This document shows, in pieces, positions 46,114 through 55,292 of a stretch of 64,000 nt of DNA. Every line of letters begins with the position of its first letter. The first letter of the stretch is position 1. The stretch comes from Pararhizobium mangrovi (GTDB lineage: Bacteria > Pseudomonadota > Alphaproteobacteria > Rhizobiales > Rhizobiaceae): NCBI RefSeq assembly GCF_006516965.1, contig NZ_VHLH01000007.1, forward strand, positions 89,319-153,318, given 5' to 3'. The notes under the pieces were generated by a model, which was not told where the DNA came from, made no database searches, and saw only the letters and a program-made list of their open reading frames with translations. A program made the translations under genes and the position numbers.

Positions 46114-46998
46114 ATGGAGAGCAGAAACGTGCCGAAGAGTTCCGTTACCGTCCGGGAATTGATCCGCACCAATTATACGTCGTTGACGCCGTCCGAGCGG
46201 AAATTCGCGCAGGCGCTGCTGGACAACTATCCCTCGGCCGGCCTGACGTCGATCACGGCTGCCGCTCGGAATGCGAACGTTTCGGTTCCCACCGTTGCAC
46301 GTATGATCAACAAACTCGGCTTTACGGGCTATCCGCCGTTTCATCATGCCTTGCTGCAGGAGCTGGAGGCAAAGGCACTTGGGCCGACCGAGCGGCGGGC
46401 GAAATGGGCCTCCGAGGCGCCTGAAACGCACCAGCTCAACCGCTTTACCGAGACCGTCATGCGAAATCTCGAGCAGACTTTCGCGAACATAGACAGCGCT
46501 CAATTCGATGCTGCCGTTAAAGCGATGGCGGAAACGAGTTCGCATCTCTACGTGGTCGGTGGCCGCATCACCCAGTCTTTGGCCACCTATGCGTTCACGC
46601 ATTTTCAGGCTGTGCGAGAGCACACGACGCACATGACGTCGGTTTCCGCGACATGGCCCCACTACGTCTTGGACATGCAGAAGGGCGACGTCCTCCTCGT
46701 GTTCGACATACGCCGTTACGATGCCGGGTTGATGCGCCTGGCCGAACAGGCAACCCGGGAAGGCGTACAGGTGGTTCTCATCACCGACCAGTGGACGAGC
46801 CCGGTTGCGGACTGGGCGGATTATACGTTCAATTGCTGGGTGGAGATTCCGTCCGCGTGGGACTCCAACGTTGCAACGATGCTCCTGCTCGAAGCCATGA
46901 TCGCGGCGATACAGGAAGAGAACTGGCCGCGAGCGCGCGCGCGTTACGACCGGCTCGAAGACCTCTTCGATCGGATGAACCTGTTTCGTAGATCGTGA
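46114..46998 (+). CDS. RpiR/MurR-family transcriptional regulator
   Basis: Regulator of 294 residues. N-terminal RpiR helix-turn-helix region (TPSERKFAQALLDNYPSAGL...NANVSVPTVARMINKLGF), then a SIS domain in which the usual Gly/Ser-rich loop is degenerate (LYVVGGRITQSLATY). Divergent from the amidohydrolase gene and separated by two palindromes, so it likely controls the 34.4-46.0 kb set. The effector may not be a sugar phosphate given the degenerate loop. Confidence 0.92.
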   Translation: MESRNVPKSSVTVRELIRTNYTSLTPSERKFAQALLDNYPSAGLTSITAAARNANVSVPTVARMINKLGFTGYPPFHHALLQELEAKALGPTERRAKWASEAPETHQLNRFTETVMRNLEQTFANIDSAQFDAAVKAMAETSSHLYVVGGRITQSLATYAFTHFQAVREHTTHMTSVSATWPHYVLDMQKGDVLLVFDIRRYDAGLMRLAEQATREGVQVVLITDQWTSPVADWADYTFNCWVEIPSAWDSNVATMLLLEAMIAAIQEENWPRARARYDRLEDLFDRMNLFRRS

Positions 46999-47040
46999 TG
47001 CGCGTTTGCCGGACGCCGCGGCCCGAAGGTTGAGCGCGGC

Positions 47041-47277
47041 GAGGTCGTCGATTACCGACAGATCGAGACGAACGGGACGATCGTGCAGCGCTCGCGCAGG
47101 GGCTGGACGACAAGGGTTCACGCGCTCACCGACGTCATCGGGCGGCCCTACGGGCCGATGGCGATGGCTGGCAACGCCAGCGACATGACACGCTACCACA
47201 AGTCCGCTTCAAGTTGCCTCGGCTTCGTCCACATCGCCGCCATACGCTTGTGGTTCAGAGACTTTGTCGACGCGTCC
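47041..47277 (+). pseudogene. IS5-family transposase remnant with internal deletion
   Basis: An open frame reads RSRRGWTTRVHALTDVIGRP then GNASDM, the typical DDE-region start of IS5-family transposases, and then jumps straight to YHKSASSCLGFVHIAAIRLW, the typical C terminus. About 100 or more residues between are missing, as is the N terminus and a start codon. The frame stays open across the join. It marks an old insertion at the border of two catabolic modules. Confidence 0.75.
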
Positions 47278-47495
47278 TTGTTCTCGTTTGAAGGAGAACT
47301 CCTCATGGCTTCATTCCGTCTCTTCATCGCTGGCGTACCTAAGATCAGCCGGTCGTTATCAATGAAGAAGTCGGAAGGCTTCAGCTCGTCGCGCCGACCG
47401 ACGGTGGTGCTGATGTTTGCAGGCTTCGGGCCTATCGTCGATCTCCAGGCGAACCACACTGTCGTGGAGACGCATTTCTCTTGACCGCCGAATTC

Positions 47496-47523
47496 ATACG
47501 TAGCAATGTGCGGTAATACGTAT
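47496..47523. promoter_or_regulatory. Paired ATACGTA operator-like sites before LacI gene
   Basis: ATACGTA at 47496-47502 and the perfect palindrome ATACGTAT at 47516-47523 have centres 20 bp apart (two helical turns). They immediately precede the LacI gene start and suggest autoregulation. Confidence 0.45.
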
Positions 47524-47537
47524 AAATGAGGTTGCAA

Positions 47538-48551
47538 GTGCGTCGTTCTGTTACGCAGCGACAGGTGGCCGAACGGGCAGGGGTTACGCAGGCCACGGTG
47601 TCGCTCGTGCTCAATGGCGGGCGAGACAAGATCTCGGCGGAGACGGTCGAGCGCGTAGAGGCTGCGATTGCGGACCTCAACTATCGACCCAACCGTTTCG
47701 CACAGGCCCTGCGTACGCAGCGTACGTTCGTCATCGCATGTATCGTTCCCGATCTCACGAATCCCTTTTATCCCTCGCTGGTCGTTTCCGTGCAGAAGGT
47801 GGCACGAGATGCCGGGTATGACGTCATCACGATCGATACCGAAGGCGAAGTCGCGAACGAAGAGCAGGTGGTTCGATCCGCCCAGAACGGCCGCTTCGAC
47901 GGTATCGTCGGCGTATTCTTCAACCTCGGTGCCAGGGATCTCGCTCCGGCGAGTTTGGCGGGCGTCCCGATCGTTCGGATCGAGGTCGATCGGAAAATCG
48001 GAGGCCCACTGCCGATCGACGATCTCTTTATCGATAACGAGGCCGCGGCACGCGCCTTGACGACCCATCTGGTGGAACTCGGCCATCGGCGCATTGCCAT
48101 GATTGTCGCACCGAGAGGGCCACAACGCGTGCGCTTGCAGGGCTATCTCAAGGCCATGGCCGAAATCGGTGCGGAGCCGTGTATTGTGGACGCAGCGAAT
48201 TTCACGGTCGATGCCGGGTCCGGCGCGACCAACCGCTTGCTCGATTCCGGTCCGCAGCCGACTGCGATCGTCGCCGCCAACGATCTGATCGCGATCGGCG
48301 CTATTCAAGCGCTTACCGAGCGCGGCCTCCTAGTGCCGGACGACGTTTCGGTTGCCGGCTTCGACAATATTCCCGCTTCCGCTCTGGTGACGCCGCCTTT
48401 GACGACTGTCGGTCAGTTTCAGGACCGGTTGGGGGCCCGTGCCGCTCATATTCTCCTGACGCGCCTCGTGAACGGCAAGACCGATCCCGGCCGGGGCGAG
48501 GAGATGGGCTTCGAGCTGATGATACGCGCCTCGGTTTCCAGACCGCATTAG
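47538..48551 (+). CDS. LacI-family transcriptional regulator
   Basis: Repressor of 337 residues from the GTG at 47538, chosen because GAGG lies six bases upstream and the protein then begins MRRSVTQRQVAERAG like other LacI members. The ATG at 47526 abuts the operator and has no ribosome site. The HTH ends in ATVSLVLNG, the hinge is YRPNRFAQAL, and the effector domain starts at VIACIVPDLTNPFY. It precedes the importer and ADP-ribosylglycohydrolase-fold gene by 21 bp and likely controls them. Confidence 0.94.
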   Translation: MRRSVTQRQVAERAGVTQATVSLVLNGGRDKISAETVERVEAAIADLNYRPNRFAQALRTQRTFVIACIVPDLTNPFYPSLVVSVQKVARDAGYDVITIDTEGEVANEEQVVRSAQNGRFDGIVGVFFNLGARDLAPASLAGVPIVRIEVDRKIGGPLPIDDLFIDNEAAARALTTHLVELGHRRIAMIVAPRGPQRVRLQGYLKAMAEIGAEPCIVDAANFTVDAGSGATNRLLDSGPQPTAIVAANDLIAIGAIQALTERGLLVPDDVSVAGFDNIPASALVTPPLTTVGQFQDRLGARAAHILLTRLVNGKTDPGRGEEMGFELMIRASVSRPH

Positions 48552-48572
48552 ACACCATCATGGGAGGTACCA

Positions 48573-49877
48573 ATGAAGACGAAACTCTATCTGATTGCAG
48601 CCGTCGCGATGCTCGGTGCGGTTCATGCCGCAAACGCCCAGGATCGCGTCACCTGGTGGTACGAGCAGGCGACGCCCGCTCAGCAGAAGCTTATCCAGGA
48701 CAATATCGTCGAGCCGTTCGACAAGGCGAACCCGAAGTATAATCTGTCCATCGATTATCGCGGCAACGAAATCGACAAGCAATTGCGCGTGGCACTGCTT
48801 GCCGGCAACGGCCCGGATGTCGTCTACACAGCCGGCCCGAGTTACGTCGCTCCGATGGCCGATGCCGGACAGCTTCTTCCGCTTGACGATTATGCCTCGA
48901 AATATGGCTGGAACGACCGGATCCTGAAGGTCTTCCTCGAGATGGGGCGGTACAACGGCAAGCTGTACGCTTTGCCGAAAACCTACGAGACGGTTGGACT
49001 TTTCTACAACAAGACGTTGTTCGACAAGCACGGTTGGACGCCGCCGAAGAGCCTCGACGAGCTGGAGGCACTGGCCGCCAAGATGAAGGATGCCGGCATC
49101 ACGCCCTTCGCGGCGGGCAATGCCGATTGGCGCGGAGCGAACGAATGGTTCGTCACGCTTGCGCTGAATGCGGTCGCCGGTCCGGAAAATCTCAACAAGG
49201 CGTTGCGCGGCGATATGCCCTGGACCGCGGAGCCCTTCGTCAAATCGATCGACCGGTTGAAGTCCTGGTGGGAAGATGGCTACTTCGGCAAGAATTACTT
49301 CTCTTTGACGAGTTCCGAACAAGCGGCCGACATGATGGCCTCCGGACGTGCCGGCATGATGCCGACCGGCACATGGCAGTTCCAGAACGTCACACTCTAC
49401 GGGAAGAAGGACGGTTCGACGGCGGGCTTCGTGGGATTTCCGAGCGCATCCGGCGATCCGGTCTTTCCGCTTGGTATCGGTTCCACCTTCTCGATCGCCA
49501 GCAAGTCCAGCGATCCCGACGGTGCGGCCGCGCTCATCAATTTCGTCTTTTCGCCGAAGGTGTACGGTTCGATGAATTCGGCGTGGCAGGGGGAATGGAA
49601 CATCCCGTTGAAGGATCTCTCGAAGGCCGAGATGACGGACGAGGTCACGCCCCTCTTCACGCAAACCATGAAGACCCTTTCCACGGCGGTGAAGGACGGA
49701 AACTACGGCTATACCACCTGGACATTCCTGCCGCCGGCCACGGACAGCTACCTGATCAACGGTATCGAGCAGGTTTGGCTCGACAAGATCAGCACCGAGG
49801 ATTTCCTGTCCAAGCTGGACGAGACGTTCCAGCGTGAGAAGAAGGCGGGCAAGGTGCCTTCGATCCCGGCACGATAG
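48573..49877 (+). CDS. CUT1 ABC transporter substrate-binding protein
   Basis: Family 1 sugar-type receptor of 434 residues with a signal peptide ending in ANA-Q. Mature motifs include VTWWYEQATPAQQKLIQDNIVEPF, YALPKTYETVGLFYNKTLFDKHGW and FAAGNADWRGANEWF. The ATG follows GGGAGG. It sits 21 bp after the LacI stop. Ligand unknown; the downstream glycohydrolase-fold enzyme suggests a nucleoside- or glycoside-like compound. Confidence 0.95.
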   Translation: MKTKLYLIAAVAMLGAVHAANAQDRVTWWYEQATPAQQKLIQDNIVEPFDKANPKYNLSIDYRGNEIDKQLRVALLAGNGPDVVYTAGPSYVAPMADAGQLLPLDDYASKYGWNDRILKVFLEMGRYNGKLYALPKTYETVGLFYNKTLFDKHGWTPPKSLDELEALAAKMKDAGITPFAAGNADWRGANEWFVTLALNAVAGPENLNKALRGDMPWTAEPFVKSIDRLKSWWEDGYFGKNYFSLTSSEQAADMMASGRAGMMPTGTWQFQNVTLYGKKDGSTAGFVGFPSASGDPVFPLGIGSTFSIASKSSDPDGAAALINFVFSPKVYGSMNSAWQGEWNIPLKDLSKAEMTDEVTPLFTQTMKTLSTAVKDGNYGYTTWTFLPPATDSYLINGIEQVWLDKISTEDFLSKLDETFQREKKAGKVPSIPAR

Positions 49878-49885
49878 TCGGATTC

Positions 49886-49924
49886 GTGTCGGAGGGCGCA
49901 CTGCCGGTTCGCGCCTTCCGACAC
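49886..49924 (+). promoter_or_regulatory. Strong hairpin between binding protein and permease
   Basis: GTGTCGGAGGGCGC at 49886-49899 pairs with GCGCCTTCCGACAC at 49911-49924; 13 of 14 are Watson-Crick and one is G-U, with an 11-base loop and no T-run. Same position and presumed role as the hairpin at 19991-20034. Confidence 0.7.
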
Positions 49925-49974
49925 GGTTCAACCCTCGAAGACACCCGGACCGCATAAACCCGAAAGTTCACCTC

Positions 49975-50820
49975 ATGCATCGGCTTTACGTCCTGCCGAC
50001 GTTGATCATCAATGCCGTCATCATCGCCATTCCGGCGCTGCTGACTGTCGTGCTGGCCTTTTTCGAATGGGACGGTGTCAGCTCGCCGGTCTTCGTTGGT
50101 TTCGACAATTTCCGCGCTCTGTGGGACGACGGCGTATTCTGGACGGCGTTGACGAACAACATCATCTGGACCCTGATCTTCCTTACGATACCGATCGCGA
50201 TGGGGCTGCTCGCCGCCACCATGCTGCTCGTCGCTCGCCGCGGTTCCAGCTTCTTCCAAATGGTCTATTTCCTGCCGATCGTCATCGCGACCGCGATCAC
50301 CGGGCGGGTCTGGCAGGGCATGATCTATTCGCCGGTGACCGGTATCGCCGGCCTCATGCAACGCGCCGGCTTCGATGTCGTCAATCCACTGACGCACACC
50401 TCCACTGCGCTCTACGGCATCGCAACGGTCGACCTCTGGCACTGGTGGGGGTTCCTCTGCGTCATATTCTTCGCAGCCCTTCGCCAGGTACCTGCCGAAC
50501 AGGTCGAGGCTGCGCGCGTCGAGGGCGCGACATTCCTTCAGACGATCCGCTACGTGCTTCTTCCGGGTATCAAGCCGACCATCACTCTGATGATGATCAT
50601 GACCGTCATCTGGTCGTTTCTCGTGTTCGACTTCGTCTATATCCTCACGCAGGGCGGTCCGGCCTTTTCATCGGAAGTGCTTTCCACCTTCGCCTATCGA
50701 TCGGCTTTCTACGATCTCGCTGTCGGCAAGGCAGCGGCGATATCGGTCGTCATCAGCTTGTTCGGACTCCTAGCGACCGTCTTCTACATCCGCGCGCAGG
50801 CGAAGGAGTTCGATCAATGA
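49975..50820 (+). CDS. CUT1 ABC transporter permease 1
   Basis: Permease of 281 residues with six hydrophobic segments and the EAA loop VEAARVEGATFLQTIRYVLLP. The ATG at 49975 gives an immediate first helix (LYVLPTLIINAVIIAIPALL); the ribosome site is weak. Stop and next start overlap as ATGA. Confidence 0.94.
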   Translation: MHRLYVLPTLIINAVIIAIPALLTVVLAFFEWDGVSSPVFVGFDNFRALWDDGVFWTALTNNIIWTLIFLTIPIAMGLLAATMLLVARRGSSFFQMVYFLPIVIATAITGRVWQGMIYSPVTGIAGLMQRAGFDVVNPLTHTSTALYGIATVDLWHWWGFLCVIFFAALRQVPAEQVEAARVEGATFLQTIRYVLLPGIKPTITLMMIMTVIWSFLVFDFVYILTQGGPAFSSEVLSTFAYRSAFYDLAVGKAAAISVVISLFGLLATVFYIRAQAKEFDQ

Positions 50821-51650
50821 GGCTTTCCGAAAGTCGCATTACCTACACGATCGTCTACGCGACCCTCGGCATCCTGCTGTTCATCACGCTCCTGCCGATC
50901 GCGCTGATGGTGCTGAACTCGCTTAAGGCGTCTTCCGAGATCGTTCAAAATCCGCTCGCCTGGCCTTCGCGGTTGCGGTGGGACAATTTCGCCAATGCCT
51001 GGCGCGATGCCAATTTCGCCCGCACGCTGCTCAACTCGGCCGTGCTGACCGCGATGACGATCGTCCTCGTCTGCACCACGGGTTCGTTGACCGCCTACGT
51101 CCTCGCACGCCGGAAGATAAAAGCGTGGAAGATCCTGACGTTCTATCTGCTTGCCTCGACCACGGCGCCGATCCAGCTCTTCCTCTTTCCGCTTTATTTC
51201 GGCTTTGCCCGTCTCGGCCTCATCAACAATCCGATCGCCGTCGCCTTCATCTATACGGCCGTCTATTCGCCATTCGCGATCATGCTTCTGCGCACCTACT
51301 TCCTGGCGGTGCCGAAAGAGCTCGAGGAAGCCGCACTCATCGATGGGGCGACCCATTGGCAGGTGTTCAGACGGGTGTTCCTGCCCATCGTATCCCCAGG
51401 GATCATGACGATCGCCCTGATCATCGGTCTTTATTCCTGGAACGAGTTCCTCATCGCGACGACCTTCCTTCAGGGACAAGACAGGCTGACCGCCGTCGTC
51501 TCCTTCTTTCTTCTTTCCGGTCAGTATTCGTCTGACTGGGGTGAGATCATGGCTGCCGCCCTGATCATCGTTCTTCCCATCGTGATCCTCTTTGTCCTGC
51601 TGCAGCGCCGCTTCATCGAAGGCATGGCCGGCGGCTCGGTGAAGGGCTGA
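50817..51650 (+). CDS. CUT1 ABC transporter permease 2
   Basis: Permease of 277 residues, MalG-like, with EAA loop LEEAALIDGATHWQVFRRVFLP and C-terminal RRFIEGMAGGSVKG. AAGGAG lies about 10 bases upstream of the overlapping ATG. Followed after 13 bp by the ADP-ribosylglycohydrolase-fold gene. Confidence 0.95.
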   Translation: MRLSESRITYTIVYATLGILLFITLLPIALMVLNSLKASSEIVQNPLAWPSRLRWDNFANAWRDANFARTLLNSAVLTAMTIVLVCTTGSLTAYVLARRKIKAWKILTFYLLASTTAPIQLFLFPLYFGFARLGLINNPIAVAFIYTAVYSPFAIMLLRTYFLAVPKELEEAALIDGATHWQVFRRVFLPIVSPGIMTIALIIGLYSWNEFLIATTFLQGQDRLTAVVSFFLLSGQYSSDWGEIMAAALIIVLPIVILFVLLQRRFIEGMAGGSVKG

Positions 51651-51663
51651 AAGGAGCTTTCCC

Positions 51664-53763
51664 ATGCCCGTTCCATCCGACTATCTCGATCGCGTCTACG
51701 CCGGTGTCCTCGGCAAGATGATCGGCGTCTATCTCGGCCGGCCATTCGAGAACTGGCGTTACCGGGATATTCTCGAAAAGCTCGGTCCGATCACCTACTA
51801 CGTTCACGAGCAGCTCGGCGATCCACTGGTCGTCACCGACGACGATCTCGCCGGAACCTTCACGTTTCCACGCGCCCTCGACGATTACGGCGTATCGGCG
51901 GATCTATGCGCCGAGGATATCGGTCGCGCCTGGCTGAACTACATCATCGAGGAGCGTTCGATCCTGTGGTGGGGCGGCGCGGGCAACTCGACCGAGCATA
52001 CGGCATGGCTCAATCTTTCCCGCGGTATCCCGGCGCCGGCATCCGGCTCCATCGAGGTCAATGGCACGACCGTGGCCGAACAGATCGGAGCGCAGATCTT
52101 CATCGACGGCTGGGCACTGGTTTCGCCCGGCAATCCGGAAGGCGCGGCGAAACTCGCTCGGGCGGCCGGATCGGTCAGTCACGACGGGGAATCGGTCAAC
52201 GCTGCAGTCCTGTGGGCGGCGATGGAGGCGGAAGCCTTCGTCAGTCGCGACGTGAACCACCTTCTCGACACGGGGCTTTCCTTCATTCCGAAAGACAGTC
52301 TCGTCGCGAGACTGGTCGCGGATATTCGGCGATGGACGTCGGGCAACGAAGACTGGGAGCAGACCCGGCAGCGTATCGAGGACAATTACGGGTACGACAA
52401 ATATCCCGGCAATTGCCATGTCATCCCCAATCATGCGCTGATGATCATGGCGCTCCTGCATGCGCCGCACGATTTCCAGCGCGGCCAGACGATCGTCAAT
52501 ACCTCGGGCTGGGATACCGATTGCAACGCCGGCAATCTCGGCTGCCTTCACGGCATCATGCTCGGGCTGGAGGGTCTCGATGCCGGACCGGACTGGCGCG
52601 GCCCGGTGGCAGATCGCCTGTACATCTCGACTGCCGATGGCGGGCGCTCGGTGACCGATGCCGTGGAGGTATCGCTCTGGCTTGCCGATCTCGGACGCAA
52701 ACTGGCCGGCGAGGCCGCAATGCCGGCACCGAAGAACGGCGCGCAGTTTCACTTCATGCTTCCGGGCTCGGTCCAGGGATTCCGGGCTCAAACGAGCCGA
52801 ACCTCCGTCGCGGACTTGAAGGTTTTCGGTACGGGCAACGCGCTGGCAATCGATTTCTCCGCTTTGGCGCCCGGGCGCGAAGCGGCTGCCACGACGCCGG
52901 TCTTCACGCCGAAAGAAGTGACGCGAATGAGGACTTACGATCTGATGGCCAGTCCGCGCATTCATGCGGCACAGGTGCTGAAGGCGAAGGTGAGCGCTGC
53001 TGCCGACAATACAGGCCCGGTGAATGCACGCCTTCGGCTGCGCCATTACGACGGGAAGGACGAACTGGTCGATCTCGATGCGTCCGACGCCATTGTCCTG
53101 TCACCCGGTCGATCGGGCGCACTGGAGTGGACCGTGCCTCGGACCGGAGGGCAGCCGATCGCCGAAATCGGCATTGTCCTGACGACGGACGAAGGCCGGA
53201 GCGGTGGTCGTGTGCTGATCGATTCACTGTCGTGGTCGGGCTGTCCGGACGTCACGTTCCAACGGCCGGAAGGGGATGGCGATTTCTGGCGCCGCGCGTG
53301 GGTCAGCAATGTTCATTTCTTCTCCAAGCATTTTCCGCAGGATATCCGTATTAGCCAGAACCGCGGCGCCGGCATGATCCACCAGGGTGGACGGAGCTGG
53401 ACGGATTACACCGTCGAGGCGGACTTGATGCTGCATCTCGGTGACCTCGGCGGCGTCGTCCTGCGGGTCCAGGGTCAACGTCGCTACTACCTCGCCTGTG
53501 TGACGAGAGACGGAGAATTGCAGATCCGTCGCCAGAGAGACGAGCAGTGCGAGATCCTCGCGTCGACGCCTTGCGACATCGGCTTCGAAAGCTCTTTCGT
53601 TCTGAAGGCGAGCGTCCACGGCGAGCATATCCATGCGCGAATTGGCGACGCATCCGTGGAAGCCAGTGACCGATCGTTCGCCGATGGTGCCGCCGGTATG
53701 CTTGTCTACGAAGGAGCGCTTTCCTCCACCGGGTTCCGTCTTCGACCGATCGAGGGGGCCTGA
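51664..53763 (+). CDS. ADP-ribosylglycohydrolase-fold enzyme with C-terminal beta-rich domains
   Basis: Protein of 699 residues. Residues 1-350 have the ARH fold: GVLGKMIGVYLGRPFE (15-29), the first metal motif TDDD (58-61), and the second GWDTDCNAG (282-290). In ARH3 the metals are held by Asp, Asp and Thr of a GGDTDT-like loop; here Cys287 stands in place of that Thr. Residues about 370-520 and 530-699 look like two beta-sandwich domains, the last concanavalin/LamG-like (WTDYTVEADLMLHLGDLGGVVLRV...YYLACVTRDGELQIRR). No signal peptide is visible, so it is cytoplasmic. Placed between permease and ATPase of one importer, it probably cleaves the imported N- or O-glycoside rather than protein ADP-ribose. 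Substrate unknown. Confidence 0.85.
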   Translation: MPVPSDYLDRVYAGVLGKMIGVYLGRPFENWRYRDILEKLGPITYYVHEQLGDPLVVTDDDLAGTFTFPRALDDYGVSADLCAEDIGRAWLNYIIEERSILWWGGAGNSTEHTAWLNLSRGIPAPASGSIEVNGTTVAEQIGAQIFIDGWALVSPGNPEGAAKLARAAGSVSHDGESVNAAVLWAAMEAEAFVSRDVNHLLDTGLSFIPKDSLVARLVADIRRWTSGNEDWEQTRQRIEDNYGYDKYPGNCHVIPNHALMIMALLHAPHDFQRGQTIVNTSGWDTDCNAGNLGCLHGIMLGLEGLDAGPDWRGPVADRLYISTADGGRSVTDAVEVSLWLADLGRKLAGEAAMPAPKNGAQFHFMLPGSVQGFRAQTSRTSVADLKVFGTGNALAIDFSALAPGREAAATTPVFTPKEVTRMRTYDLMASPRIHAAQVLKAKVSAAADNTGPVNARLRLRHYDGKDELVDLDASDAIVLSPGRSGALEWTVPRTGGQPIAEIGIVLTTDEGRSGGRVLIDSLSWSGCPDVTFQRPEGDGDFWRRAWVSNVHFFSKHFPQDIRISQNRGAGMIHQGGRSWTDYTVEADLMLHLGDLGGVVLRVQGQRRYYLACVTRDGELQIRRQRDEQCEILASTPCDIGFESSFVLKASVHGEHIHARIGDASVEASDRSFADGAAGMLVYEGALSSTGFRLRPIEGA

Positions 53764-53764
53764 T

Positions 53765-54823
<1,059 letters not shown>

Positions 54824-54903
54824 AGCGCGGATTGAGGCGCACCCTTCGTCGACGATAAAGACGACCCGGTTCTGCCGCTCCAACAGAAAAAATGGCCTGG
54901 CGA

Positions 54904-54996
54904 GCCGATTGCGCGGGCTGCCTCGCTGACGCTCCGGCCTTGCGAAACCAGGACATCGACCCGGCGAAGCTTCCCGACGATCTCTTCAGCCTGCGC
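54904..54996 (-). pseudogene. IS3-family orfA (transposase HTH) remnant
   Basis: The minus strand reads EEIVGKLRRVDVLVSQGRSV then SEAARAIG, matching the helix-turn-helix region of IS3-group OrfA proteins (EEIVxKLRxVDVLxxQG...AxAxRxIG). The expected next segment VTEVTYYRWR is lost and replaced by unrelated sequence. No orfB is present. A truncated insertion relic between two modules. Confidence 0.65.
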
Positions 54997-55255
54997 TTCT
55001 CGTTCGGCACGCTCACGTCCTCCGATGGCTCGAAAACCATACCTCATGGAGGATGTTTCAGTAAGGGCAGGCCACCTTTATCGCGGATGGAGGGGCAAGG
55101 CAGGCAAGACCCGGCTTCGTCTTTTCTGCCTGCGTCGCGAACAGAGCCTTCCGCCGTTCTACCTGCTTTCCCGATGCGTTCGACGGCCGGGCAGCGACAT
55201 GACGTCCACCAGATCGCGTTGGCATTCTCCGCGAGTTTCTGCCATCTTTTACCCA

Positions 55256-55274
55256 AAACGAAAGTCAAACGAAA
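55256..55274. promoter_or_regulatory. GlpR-type direct-repeat operator upstream of glpR
   Basis: AAACGAAA occurs at 55256-55263 and 55267-55274, spaced by exactly 11 bp. Read on the other strand it is TTTCGTTT, the half-site reported for DeoR/GlpR-type regulators. It lies 18-36 bp before the glpR start. Confidence 0.55.
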
Positions 55275-55292
55275 CCGGACGACGAACGCGCC

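Larger units (their letters stand above)
46999..47537. other. Module border with IS remnant and LacI-gene promoter
   Basis: 539 bases between the RpiR and LacI genes. It contains the IS5-type transposase remnant, a spacer at 47278-47490 without recognisable coding content and the ATACGTA operator pair. Confidence 0.6.
54824..55292. other. Module border: IS3 remnant and glpR promoter region
   Basis: 469 bases without an intact gene. Left part holds a fragment of an IS3-type orfA on the minus strand; the right end holds a direct-repeat operator for GlpR. Nothing recognised in 55050-55250. Confidence 0.6.
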
